64,000 bases of DNA. Origin: UBA699 sp050261915. Its GTDB lineage: Bacteria; Bacillota; Clostridia; Clostridiales; Clostridiaceae. The notes under the pieces were generated by a model. It saw only the letters and a list, made by a program, of their open reading frames with translations, did no database searches and had not been told where the DNA came from. The stretch's first letter is position 1. Each line of letters opens with the position of its first letter. Location of the stretch: NCBI GenBank assembly GCA_050261915.1, contig JBLNDT010000027.1:1-64000 (forward strand), in the 5' to 3' direction. A program made the translations under genes and the position numbers. This document shows, in pieces, positions 41,043-49,324 of the stretch.

Positions 41043-42188
41043 ATGAAAATATTTATAGTTGGAGGAGGATTTGCAGGAATACAAGGGGCCAAAGTTCTTG
41101 CTAAAAATGTTGCTGCCTCAAATGAAATATTTTTAATGGATAAAAACAAGTATACAACAATGCTCCCTAATTTACCTGAGTTTAGCAGCGAAAGATTAAT
41201 GAGGGAGGATATTAGTGAAAATATAGAAAAATTAATACCTTCTTCAGTTAAGTTCCTAAATGAAGAAATAACTGAAATAAACTTGGATAATAAAACGATT
41301 ATTACTAAAAACACCGAGTATACATATGATTATATATTATTAGCAGCTGGTTCTGTTACTAATTTCTTTGGGTTTGACAAACATATGGACAAGGTTAATA
41401 CCCTTGAGTCGATTATAGCTGCAGAAAGTGTTCATGATAAATTTATAGAATACATAGATAAGACGGATAGTCCAACCTTGGTAGTTTCAGGAGCCGGTTT
41501 TACAGGAATAGAGCTTGCATGCAATTTATACGATCTGGCAAAGAAAAAAGGCAAGCTATTAAATGTTGTATTTGTGGAGTTGGCAAAAACATTTTTACCA
41601 ATGCTTTCAGAAAAGTCCCATTTACATGTTGAGGCGAAATTAAAGGAACTAAAGTTTAAGGTTTATACAGATAATAAGATTGTTGATTTTGATGGCAGCA
41701 ACATTACTTTAAAAGACAATGAAGTTTTAGAAAATGTATTTTTCTGTTGGTGCAGCGGGGTTAAATCACCAATAAAACCTATTGGAACCTATGAAGCCCT
41801 CCCTGATGGAAGAATTATAGTAAATGAAAATTTATCAGTTCCAGGATATCCAGAGGTATTTGCAGCTGGTGATGCAGCAGCAATGAAAGACAAGGATGGA
41901 AAATATCTTAGAAGAGCTGTTAATTTTGCTCAAATGTCAGGAAAGCATGCAGGTAAAAACATGGTTTCAGCTATTAACAATGAGGAACAGGAACCTTTTA
42001 ATCCAATTGATCTTGGCTGGATAATTCCACTTTATATTTCCAGTATCGGAGTAGTTTTGGGAAAAGAGGTTTCGGGGCGTAAGGGAATATTCATTCATTA
42101 TATGATATGTGGCGTGAAAAATTATAATATTAGAAACTTTTTCAAGGAATTTAGAGCTGCCATTAAATACCCATTTGTAAAACTATAA
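41043..42188 (+). CDS. Type II NADH dehydrogenase (FAD-dependent oxidoreductase)
   Basis: A 381-residue flavoprotein with FAD site VGGGFAGIQGAKVL at the N-terminus, NAD site VVSGAGFTGIELACNL near residue 150, and the second FAD contact PEVFAAGDAAA. This NDH-2 type passes electrons from NADH to a quinone without pumping ions. Presence in an anaerobe, beside a quinone side-chain enzyme and an FMN-binding protein, suggests a quinone-linked electron outlet. AAGGGGG is seven bases upstream. Confidence 0.87.
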   Translation: MKIFIVGGGFAGIQGAKVLAKNVAASNEIFLMDKNKYTTMLPNLPEFSSERLMREDISENIEKLIPSSVKFLNEEITEINLDNKTIITKNTEYTYDYILLAAGSVTNFFGFDKHMDKVNTLESIIAAESVHDKFIEYIDKTDSPTLVVSGAGFTGIELACNLYDLAKKKGKLLNVVFVELAKTFLPMLSEKSHLHVEAKLKELKFKVYTDNKIVDFDGSNITLKDNEVLENVFFCWCSGVKSPIKPIGTYEALPDGRIIVNENLSVPGYPEVFAAGDAAAMKDKDGKYLRRAVNFAQMSGKHAGKNMVSAINNEEQEPFNPIDLGWIIPLYISSIGVVLGKEVSGRKGIFIHYMICGVKNYNIRNFFKEFRAAIKYPFVKL

Positions 42189-42222
42189 AAAAGAGAAGCT
42201 GCGTAGCAGCTTCTCTTTTTAT
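42187..42222 (+). terminator. Strong terminator after NDH-2
   Basis: AAGAGAAGCTGC pairs with GCAGCTTCTCTT over a three-base loop, followed by T-run. Confidence 0.93.
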
Positions 42223-42333
42223 GGACCTTAACCATATTTGAGTTATTCCAGTTATGTAGTCTAAAAATGAAATATTTATGATATAATATAAATTATAATA
42301 GTACTTAATTTTATTTAGTTTGGAAGTGGTATT

Positions 42334-43503
42334 ATGAGAAATAAATTGATAAGTTGTATATTATCTTTAGCCATTGTTGGCAGTATAAACAGTATTGCAT
42401 TTGCATCAAGTGGATATGCTAATGCAACTACAGAGGCAGAAGTGAACAATATGATTAAGGCGGCTCTGGAAAATCATGCAGAGAAGCTTAAGATTAATGT
42501 GCCAACAATAAGTTTATATAATTCAGTTTGCAAGGTTGTAAACTACAATGAAGCATATGACTGCTATTATTGGGATGATTTAACTTCAGTCTACTGTTCT
42601 GCCAGTTACGGCAGCTCCATATCCGGATATGATGTTTCTTTGGATTTTTATTATCTTACTCCATTAGAACAGCTCAACAAAGTAGATACAAAAATAAAAG
42701 AGATACTTAAAACAATAATAAATGACAATATGACTGATATTGAAAAAGAAAAGGCAATACATGATTATATTGTATTAAATACAAAATATGATACCACCTA
42801 TGAAAAACATTCTCCTTACAATGCCCTTATAGAAGGAACTTCTGTTTGTGAGGGATATGCAGCACTTTTTAGAAGGATGATGGAGTTTTCTGGTATAAAG
42901 GTTATTAATGTAACTGGGGGAAGTCATGAGTGGAATATGGCATATATAGGTGGAAACTGGTATCATGTTGATTGTACATGGGACGACCCTGTACCTGATG
43001 TGGCTGGAAGAGTAAAATATAATTATTTCAACCGTACGGATGCAGAAATGGCAAAGGACCATACCTGGGATAAATCTTTATATCCAGCAGCATCTACTGA
43101 GTTTAATGCTGATCCTGGCAGTAGTGACTGGAAAATGAAAGATTATTGGACAGGCTGGCATTTAAAAGATGGATATTATGGATACTATATAAATAATACA
43201 GCGTTTAAAGGGTGGTTATCCTGGAATAACCAATGGTATTATATGGACCAGGAAGGAAGAATGCAAAAGGGTTTTGTGGAGTATTTGGGAAATAAATATT
43301 ATTTAAATAATGATGGTACTATGCATATCGGCTGGCTAAAAGATGGTGAGACATGGTATTTTATGGATAACAGTGGTAAGATTCACACAGGTTGGCTTAG
43401 TTGGAAAGGTAAATGGTATTACATGGACAGTAATGGTAAGATGCTGGTGTCAACTACGACACCAGATGGATACCATGTTAATGCTGATGGAGCATTAGAT
43501 TAA
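42334..43503 (+). CDS. Secreted transglutaminase-like protein with cell-wall-binding repeats
   Basis: A 389-residue exported protein with a signal peptide (residues 1-25, ending IAFASS). The transglutaminase-like core carries Cys in GTSVCEGYAALFRRM, His in GGSHEWNMAY and Asp in HVDCTWDDP. The C-terminus has about four choline/glucan-binding type repeats (GWLSWNNQWYYMDQEGRMQ, GWLKDGETWYFMD, GWLSWKGKWYYMD). It probably anchors to wall polymers and acts as a cysteine peptidase or cross-linker outside the cell. Ribosome site GGAAGTG. Confidence 0.87.
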   Translation: MRNKLISCILSLAIVGSINSIAFASSGYANATTEAEVNNMIKAALENHAEKLKINVPTISLYNSVCKVVNYNEAYDCYYWDDLTSVYCSASYGSSISGYDVSLDFYYLTPLEQLNKVDTKIKEILKTIINDNMTDIEKEKAIHDYIVLNTKYDTTYEKHSPYNALIEGTSVCEGYAALFRRMMEFSGIKVINVTGGSHEWNMAYIGGNWYHVDCTWDDPVPDVAGRVKYNYFNRTDAEMAKDHTWDKSLYPAASTEFNADPGSSDWKMKDYWTGWHLKDGYYGYYINNTAFKGWLSWNNQWYYMDQEGRMQKGFVEYLGNKYYLNNDGTMHIGWLKDGETWYFMDNSGKIHTGWLSWKGKWYYMDSNGKMLVSTTTPDGYHVNADGALD

Positions 43504-43525
43504 TACAAAAGAATAAGGAGAGTAT

Positions 43526-43996
43526 ATGGGATACAATATTGTAGACATAATTGATAAATCAATAAATATTGCAAAAAGAATAAAAAAAGAATATGAGATT
43601 ATAGGTAAAGAAAAAGGTGATATAGATTCAATAAAAATAATGTCTATTGTACTTGCTAAAGATGCAGATAAAATGATAAGTTACTATGAAAAATTAAAAA
43701 AATCAATTATACATGAAGAACTTGAGGATATTGCTTTTGATGTGTATGATAAAATATCATTTTTAATAAATGAATTTAACAAAAAAAATTACAACCCGGA
43801 AATTCATAACGGGCATGATTATTTAGAGTTTCGAATAACCCAGGAAAAAGATTTGCTATCACTTCTTATTGATATACAAGGCAGGTTTGTAAGAAATAAA
43901 AATGATGTAAATACAAAAACCTATAAGATATTGTCTGAAATCATAGAAAACAAGAAAAAACATATTAAAAACCTTGAAAAAGCAATAAAAGATTAA
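43526..43996 (+). CDS. Hypothetical helical protein
   Basis: A 156-residue, lysine-rich, mostly helical soluble protein (YYEKLKKSIIHEELEDIA). No cysteine, no signal peptide. Spacing of E/H residues vaguely recalls ferritin-like bundles, but no metal motif is certain. It follows the transglutaminase gene by 22 bp with AAGGAGAG as ribosome site, so the two may be co-transcribed. Confidence 0.6.
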   Translation: MGYNIVDIIDKSINIAKRIKKEYEIIGKEKGDIDSIKIMSIVLAKDADKMISYYEKLKKSIIHEELEDIAFDVYDKISFLINEFNKKNYNPEIHNGHDYLEFRITQEKDLLSLLIDIQGRFVRNKNDVNTKTYKILSEIIENKKKHIKNLEKAIKD

Positions 43997-44038
43997 ACCC
44001 AACCCTTCAAATTTAATAAATAATAAAAGGAGGGCATT

Positions 44039-44425
44039 ATGAAAAAAGTATTAAAGGCAGTGGTAGCACTAATACTACTTTTAGTATTAGTATCTGCAGG
44101 TGGAGCAGCTTACCTTTCAAGGAGTCTTGAAGCAGGAAAGAAAGTTGAAATCCATGGAGTAAACATTAAAAATTTAAGTGACGGCAATTACAGTGGAAAA
44201 TACGAAGCAGGAAGATGGTCAAATAAGGTTAATGTATCGGTAAAGGATAAAAAGATTACTGATATAAAAATTGAAAAAGATGTTACTTTTGCAAAACCTG
44301 AGGTTAGTTCTGAACTGTTTAACAGGGTTATCGAGGCTCAGAATACCAATGTGGATGCAGTATCCGGTGCTACTGTAACCAGCAAGGCTTATCTTAAATC
44401 AATTGAAAATGCTTTAAATAAATAA
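44039..44425 (+). CDS. FMN-binding domain protein, membrane anchored
   Basis: A 128-residue protein with an N-terminal membrane helix (residues 5-26) and a single FMN_bind domain. DAVSGATVTSKAYL holds the SGAT motif to which FMN is covalently attached by ApbE/FmnB in related proteins. It would face the outside of the cell. Together with NDH-2 and the polyprenyl synthase nearby it suggests a flavin-based electron outlet. No ApbE/FmnB is in the window. AGGAGGG lies six bases upstream. Confidence 0.8.
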   Translation: MKKVLKAVVALILLLVLVSAGGAAYLSRSLEAGKKVEIHGVNIKNLSDGNYSGKYEAGRWSNKVNVSVKDKKITDIKIEKDVTFAKPEVSSELFNRVIEAQNTNVDAVSGATVTSKAYLKSIENALNK

Positions 44426-44428
44426 ATT

Positions 44429-44453
44429 GAGGAGGCCCATAGGGCCAAACCTC
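44429..44453. terminator. Hairpin between convergent genes
   Basis: GAGG...GGCCC pairs with GGGCC...CCTC around ATA. The T-tail is poor, so it may be a weak bidirectional terminator for the FMN-binding gene and metA. Confidence 0.5.
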
Positions 44454-44465
44454 ATCCTTATTTTA

Positions 44466-45380
44466 TTATATACTGTCAATATCATAAGGGGTTTCCTGAT
44501 AGACATAGTAATTCAACCAGTTCGAAAACAGTAGATTTGCATGACCTCTCCACTTAACCACAGGTTTTTTGGAGGGGTCGTTATTTGGATAGTAGTTTGA
44601 AGGAACATTAATATCAAGTCCTGCTGCCACATCTCTATCGTACTCAGCCTTTAAAGTAAGAGGGTCATATTCTGAGTGTCCTGTAACAAATATCTGTTTT
44701 CCTCCTTTGGTTGAAACCATATAAACCCCTGATTCCTTTGACTCTGCAAGAATATGGAGATCATTCACCTTTTCAATATCCTCTCTTCTTACCTCTGTAT
44801 GTCTTGATTGTGGAACATAAAAAGTATCATCAAAACCTCTTAGAAGCTTTGATTTTTTATTATTTACCTTGTGGGGGAAAACTCCAAACATTTTTTTGTC
44901 TAAAAGATACTTTGGCACCCCATAATGGTGATATAATGCTGCTTGAGCTCCCCAGCATATGTGAAGGGTTGAGGTTACATTTTTAACAGTATAATCCATG
45001 ATAGCTTTAAGCTCGTCATAATATTCAACTTCTTCATATTGGAGTTTTTCTACAGGAGCTCCTGTAATAATCATTCCGTCATATTTTTTACCTTTAATAT
45101 CACTAAAGGTTTTATAAAAGGATATGAGATGTTCTTCAGATATATTTTTGGAATTATGAGTTTCTGTGTGTAGAAATTCAACATCCACCTGAAGAGGTGT
45201 ATTGCCAAGGAGCCTTAAAAGCTGGGTTTCCGTCTGGATTTTAGTTGGCATAAGGTTTAAAATTGCAATTTTTAAGGGTCTTATGTCCTGGTGGCTTGCA
45301 CGAACTGAATTCATAACAAAAATATTTTCATCTCTCAGTGTTTTTGCACCAGGAAGATCTTTTGGTATTATTACTGGCAT
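44466..45380 (-). CDS. metA: Homoserine O-acyltransferase MetA
   Basis: A 304-residue enzyme acylating homoserine at the first committed step of methionine synthesis. Seen: MPVIIPKDLPGAKTLRDENI, LNLMPTKIQTETQLLRLL, the acylation site HICWGAQAALYHHYG (Cys), FVTGHSEYDP. Many Firmicute MetA proteins use acetyl-CoA rather than succinyl-CoA, and eye inspection does not settle this. Controlled by a SAM-I riboswitch in its leader. The hom gene at 54281 provides the substrate. Confidence 0.94.
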   Translation of the reverse strand: MPVIIPKDLPGAKTLRDENIFVMNSVRASHQDIRPLKIAILNLMPTKIQTETQLLRLLGNTPLQVDVEFLHTETHNSKNISEEHLISFYKTFSDIKGKKYDGMIITGAPVEKLQYEEVEYYDELKAIMDYTVKNVTSTLHICWGAQAALYHHYGVPKYLLDKKMFGVFPHKVNNKKSKLLRGFDDTFYVPQSRHTEVRREDIEKVNDLHILAESKESGVYMVSTKGGKQIFVTGHSEYDPLTLKAEYDRDVAAGLDINVPSNYYPNNDPSKKPVVKWRGHANLLFSNWLNYYVYQETPYDIDSI

Positions 45381-45429
45381 AGGGCATCATCCTTTCAAAA
45401 TAAAATTTACTTTGAAGGGCTTTAAATAA

Positions 45430-45597
45430 TAAAACCACTTCAATAAAGAAGTGGTTAATCACAATAGATGCAGTGAAGCACAGGCCACTTCTTATCTCCC
45501 AGGAAAAATCCTGCAGGAATTGGCACCATGTATGCAAATGAAACATACTGGTTGACGGGTTTCATAGGGCCAGTCCCTCCACCTCTCTTGATAAGAT
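45430..45597 (-). promoter_or_regulatory. SAM-I (S-box) riboswitch with terminator, upstream of metA
   Basis: Read on the minus strand from 45597: CTTATC-AAGAGAGGTGGAG, GGCCC, GAAACCC...CAACC, TGGTGCCAATTCCTGC and closing GATAAG at 45491. This is the complete S-box core. The terminator stem AACCACTTC with GAAGTGGTT lies at 45433-45456, followed by T-rich sequence. High S-adenosylmethionine should stop transcription before metA. Position 50-220 bp upstream of the start fits. Confidence 0.95.
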
Positions 45598-45793
45598 CGA
45601 AACAATATTTATTTTTACAATGAATCTTATCATCAAATAAAAAGTCTGTCAAGTTTTTTGTAATCTCAAGGTGTTCCTTGAAATATAAAAAAATATGTAA
45701 GTATTTGCTTATTGATTATAAAAAAACCAGGTGATATAATTTGGTTATGTGCATTTAACAAATTAAACGGTGGTGAAATTATTGGAGAACAAA

Positions 45794-46117
45794 ATGCTGC
45801 TTCAGGCAATTGAAAGTTTAATGGAAAACAAGCTGGAACCAATAAGTGATGGCTTTGTTAAAATAGAAAAACAGTTGGAAAAGCTTGAGGTAAGGATGGA
45901 CAAATTCGAAGAAAAAATGGACAACCTTCAAGTAAAGGTGGAGAAAATTGAATCTAGAATTCATATAGTTGAAAAGGTTCAGTCAGAAATAAAAGAAACT
46001 CAAAAAACCATTTTAGATTTTGTCTCAGAAGCAGATTTTGAGTTTACAAGATTGGATGAGAAGACAAAGGATATGGATAAGATTAAAAAGATTATCAATA
46101 TTAATAATATAGTTTAA
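45794..46117 (+). CDS. Small coiled-coil protein
   Basis: About 107 residues with a nearly continuous heptad pattern (VKIEKQLEKLEVRMDKFEEK). No membrane span. ATG at 45794 follows GGAG by six bases; TTG at 45782 or GTG at 45770 further upstream is possible. Proteins of this type are frequent in Clostridia and of unknown function. Followed by a terminator. Confidence 0.6.
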   Translation: MLLQAIESLMENKLEPISDGFVKIEKQLEKLEVRMDKFEEKMDNLQVKVEKIESRIHIVEKVQSEIKETQKTILDFVSEADFEFTRLDEKTKDMDKIKKIININNIV

Positions 46118-46126
46118 AAGCAACCT

Positions 46127-46160
46127 GAGCCATTGGAGAAATAACTCCCTGGCTTTTTTA
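46127..46160 (+). terminator. Rho-independent terminator
   Basis: AGCCATTGGAG pairs with CTCCCTGGCT imperfectly, followed by TTTTT. Confidence 0.75.
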
Positions 46161-46198
46161 TTTGTGCTATAATTATTTAAGAAAGGGGTTGTACATTG

Positions 46199-47098
46199 AT
46201 GCATAAGAAGATGATTTTAGTGATGATCATAATAATTTGTATATTTACTGCCTGCAGTACAAAGCAGAAGGATTCAACCAAAGCAGTTTCTGAAAATTCT
46301 ACTGAAAATAAAACTGACTACTCAAAATATACCGGAAACTGGGTAACAGAAATGAACTTAAAAAATGATTTTTTATATGGAATAACTGCAGGCCTTACAG
46401 TTGACAAGGAGGGCAACCTAAAGGGTCAGATAAGCGACTGTACAGAAAATGCAACCCATATCTCAAATGTTGATGTTTCAGGCACAATTAAGGATAACAA
46501 ACTAACTTATAAATTTGATGAGGATGGCTGGGAACACAAGGGTACAATAAATATGGAGTTTAATGACAGTTCAATAACTTTAAATATAGTGTATGATTCC
46601 GATTCCAGCAAAGATAATTTTTGGGGCATAGGGGAAGGGACCTTTGTGCTTATAAATAATAAAACTGAAGTGAAGAGAACCTTAACCAATTTGAAGGATG
46701 GTGGTCTCCAGGTTATAAATGATCAGAGTTTTGATGTTAATCTTGAGAATTACGGAAAGGTAAAGTTCATTTCAGGTTTAAAAAGAGAGGATGGCACTGA
46801 AGTTGTATTGTTTTATTTAATAGGAGACAATAATCAGGTTTTATATAAGCTGCCCAACTTTTATGGTAATGGGAAAAGCAGATTTGTAGACGTTAAAGCA
46901 GTGTCTTTTGTAGATGTAGACAATAATGGACTTAAGGATATTGTTATAATGGCTGAATATGATGATAGAAATGTAAGCAGCATTTACTTTCAAAAGGGTA
47001 AGGAATTTGCAAATAATATAACCTTAGATGATAAAATCAATGCAGAAACCCCAAAGACCATTGATGATATTATAAAGTATGCAAAAGAGATAAGGTAG
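46199..47098 (+). CDS. Putative lipoprotein of unknown function
   Basis: A 299-residue lipoprotein: signal MHKKMILVMIIIICIFTAC with the lipobox FTAC, then a serine/threonine/lysine linker. The rest looks like beta-rich domains (SKYTGNWVTEMNL; VDVDNNGLKDIVIMAEYDD), the second part recalling FG-GAP-like loops. I do not recognise the family. ATG at 46199 is preferred over TTG at 46196; AAAGGGG is upstream. Confidence 0.65.
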   Translation: MHKKMILVMIIIICIFTACSTKQKDSTKAVSENSTENKTDYSKYTGNWVTEMNLKNDFLYGITAGLTVDKEGNLKGQISDCTENATHISNVDVSGTIKDNKLTYKFDEDGWEHKGTINMEFNDSSITLNIVYDSDSSKDNFWGIGEGTFVLINNKTEVKRTLTNLKDGGLQVINDQSFDVNLENYGKVKFISGLKREDGTEVVLFYLIGDNNQVLYKLPNFYGNGKSRFVDVKAVSFVDVDNNGLKDIVIMAEYDDRNVSSIYFQKGKEFANNITLDDKINAETPKTIDDIIKYAKEIR

Positions 47099-47156
47099 GA
47101 ATAGAAGTTTAATTTGTGGTATAATTTATACAATACTAGCGAAAGAGGTGATATTT

Positions 47157-47705
47157 GTGTATTTTGACAATGTTGGAAGGGAAAACACAAATGCAGCAGT
47201 TGAAGCAGCCTTGAAAACTGCAGTGAAAAAGGGAATAAAGCATATAGTTGTTGCTTCATCAAAAGGGAGTACAGCAATGCTTCTGCAAAACACCAAAGGC
47301 ATCAAAATAATAATGGTAAGTCATGCTAATGGTTACCCGGTGGCAGGAAAGTGTGAGCTCACAGAGGAAATACGATCGGAACTTCAAGGAATGGGAATAA
47401 AGGTACTTACTACAACCCATGTTTTAAGCGGTGCAGAAAGAGGTATCAGCAAGGCCTTTGGAGGAGTTAGTCCTGTTGAGGTAATAGCCCAATCCTTAAG
47501 GATGTTTGGTCAGGGTACTAAGGTTTGTGTAGAAATTGCAATAATGGCACTAGATGCAGGTCTTATACCTTTTGGAGAACCAATTATTGCTGTTGGAGGC
47601 TCTGGAAATGGTGCTGATACTGCATTGGTACTAACCCCGTCTCACGCAAGCAGTGTTTTTGATACAAAAATACATGAGGTTATTTGCAAGCCTTCTATTT
47701 ACTAA
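47157..47705 (+). CDS. Stand-alone pyruvate-kinase C-terminal-like domain protein
   Basis: A 182-residue protein matching the PK_C domain (residues 5-180): ALKTAVKKGIKHIVVASSKG, then IKIIMVSHANGYPVAGKCE, with GGSGNGADTALVL near the end. In pyruvate kinase this domain binds allosteric effectors; stand-alone copies are common in anaerobes, role undefined. GTG at 47157 is chosen because AGAGGTGA lies five bases upstream; GTG at 47148 is inside it. Confidence 0.82.
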   Translation: MYFDNVGRENTNAAVEAALKTAVKKGIKHIVVASSKGSTAMLLQNTKGIKIIMVSHANGYPVAGKCELTEEIRSELQGMGIKVLTTTHVLSGAERGISKAFGGVSPVEVIAQSLRMFGQGTKVCVEIAIMALDAGLIPFGEPIIAVGGSGNGADTALVLTPSHASSVFDTKIHEVICKPSIY

Positions 47706-47707
47706 AA

Positions 47708-47739
47708 AAAGACTGATGGATTAATTTCCATCAGTCTTT
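47708..47739. terminator. Bidirectional terminator
   Basis: AAAGACTGATGGA pairs with TCCATCAGTCTTT over six bases. It lies between convergent genes and overlaps the last codons of the minus-strand gene. Confidence 0.88.
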
Positions 47740-47946
47740 CCTGTTTTGTTTCAAAAGCTCCTGTATTTTCTCTATGCACCTTCTGCCGCCGCAGGGTCCG
47801 CTTCCTGCTCCAGTAGCCTTTTTCACTTCTTCCAGGGAATTTGCGCCATTTGTAATAGCTTTTTTAATAGATGCCCTGCTTATGCCTTTGCAGATGCAAA
47901 CTTTTGTTATTTTATCAAGTATTTCAGAATTGATATTTTGTTCCAA
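47731..47946 (-). CDS. [2Fe-2S]-binding BFD-like protein
   Basis: A 71-residue protein with VCICKGIS (CxC) and SGPCGGRRC (CxxxxC), the four-cysteine pattern of BFD-type [2Fe-2S] domains. TTG start at 47946 with AGGTGAT four bases upstream. It lies nine bases after the ABC ATPase gene in the same direction, so it belongs to that transporter operon. Possible electron donor, but partner unknown. Confidence 0.8.
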   Translation of the reverse strand: MEQNINSEILDKITKVCICKGISRASIKKAITNGANSLEEVKKATGAGSGPCGGRRCIEKIQELLKQNRKD

Positions 47947-47954
47947 TTAATCAC

Positions 47955-48560
47955 CTACTTCAATGTATAAATTACATCACTCAGCATTTCAGCTTCCTTC
48001 ATGTCATGGGTTACGAAAATAATAGTCCTTTTATCTGCTCTATAAACCTGTAAGAACTGGTTTATTATTTCTGTTTTAAGCTTATCATCTAAGCCCTTGA
48101 AGGGTTCATCCATAAGCAGCAATCTGCTTTTATAGGCAAATGCCCTTGCAATAGCTACTCTTCTTTTCATACCACCGCTAAGCTGAACAGGATATTTATC
48201 CTTGGAATCAATCATTTTAACAAGTGAAAGATATTTTTCTATTACTGGTTTCATTTCAACATGAGTCATATATGATTTTAAAACAAAAGCAATGTTTTGG
48301 TAAACCGTAAGCTGAGGCAGCAGTCTATCCTCCTGAAATATGTATGAAATGCTTTTATCACTCATCAATACTTCACCGCTATCAGCATTTTCCAACCCGC
48401 TTATTATATTCAGCATTGTGGTTTTACCGCAGCCGGAGGGGCCTGTAACTACAGTTATCTTGTTTTTCAAAAAGTTCATATTCAGATTTTCTAAAACTAT
48501 ATTTGTACCGTAGGATTTGTATATTGATTTTAACTGAACCTCATAATTATTAAATTCCAT
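47955..48560 (-). CDS. ABC transporter ATPase (NitT/TauT type)
   Basis: A 201-residue ATPase with Walker A VTGPSGCGKTTMLNI, Q-loop FQEDRLLP, signature LSGGMKRRVAIARA, Walker B LLLMDEPFKGLDD and the His-loop VTHDMKEA. It fits the nitrate/sulfonate/taurine importer group and works with the permease and binding protein upstream. Slightly shorter than usual (about 240). Confidence 0.9.
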   Translation of the reverse strand: MEFNNYEVQLKSIYKSYGTNIVLENLNMNFLKNKITVVTGPSGCGKTTMLNIISGLENADSGEVLMSDKSISYIFQEDRLLPQLTVYQNIAFVLKSYMTHVEMKPVIEKYLSLVKMIDSKDKYPVQLSGGMKRRVAIARAFAYKSRLLLMDEPFKGLDDKLKTEIINQFLQVYRADKRTIIFVTHDMKEAEMLSDVIYTLK

Positions 48561-48568
48561 AATGCCAC

Positions 48569-49324
48569 CTAACCAGCTGATAATTTATCAGTCTTCTTCA
48601 CATAATATTTAAATGCAAGCTCGAAGGCAAAGCTAAGCAGAACAACCACAACAGTCCATGCAAAAAGCTCCGCAGTCTCCAAGGTGGTTTTTGCAGTTAA
48701 CAGATTAAGCCCTATAGAGTACTTAGGAGTAGCAAGCACCTCGGAGGTTACAGAAACCTTCCACCCTAAGCCAAGGCACATGAGCACCCCGGATATAATG
48801 TAATGCTTTATGGAAGGTACATATATATCCTTTATTATATACTTATCCTTAACTTTATAGATATTAGCCATTTGAATAAGCTGCGGATCTACAGATTTTA
48901 TCCCTTGAAGCACATTGGTATAAATTATTGGAAAACATACAAGTATAGCTGTGAATACAGCCACATTTGTTGATTTGAACCAAACCAGTGCAAGGATAAT
49001 AATGGACATTATCGGGGTTGATTTAATAGTTATAAGCAAAGGATTTAATAATTCCTCTACATACTTGTTAAGCCCTGCAGCAATACCCAAAAGAATCCCT
49101 ATACCTATGGATAGGAACAATCCTACTAGAACTCTGCCCACACTGCTCAAAACGCTTAGCCAAAAATAACCCTTTAAGGATAAATATCCGAGAGCAATAG
49201 CTACAGCAATAGGGGAAGGGAGCAAAATATCATTATTAATAAAAAGGGAGCCTAGCTCCCATATAAAAATCCAAAACAGTATTACAAATAAAAGCCTACT
49301 TGCCTTTATAATAGAAGTTTTCAT
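48569..49324 (-). CDS. ABC transporter permease (NitT/TauT type)
   Basis: A 251-residue inner-membrane subunit with six spans and the EAA-like loop NIYKVKDKYIIKDIYVPSIK. ATG at 49324 is chosen because GGAGGAAG is seven bases upstream; an in-frame codon at 49357 lies further inside the binding-protein gene. The start overlaps the binding protein end by 29 bp. Cargo not predictable. Confidence 0.88.
   Translation of the reverse strand: MKTSIIKASRLLFVILFWIFIWELGSLFINNDILLPSPIAVAIALGYLSLKGYFWLSVLSSVGRVLVGLFLSIGIGILLGIAAGLNKYVEELLNPLLITIKSTPIMSIIILALVWFKSTNVAVFTAILVCFPIIYTNVLQGIKSVDPQLIQMANIYKVKDKYIIKDIYVPSIKHYIISGVLMCLGLGWKVSVTSEVLATPKYSIGLNLLTAKTTLETAELFAWTVVVVLLSFAFELAFKYYVKKTDKLSAG

Noticed and set aside
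45455..45652. Short minus-strand frames upstream of metA
   Set aside because: They overlap the SAM-I aptamer and terminator and have no ribosome sites.
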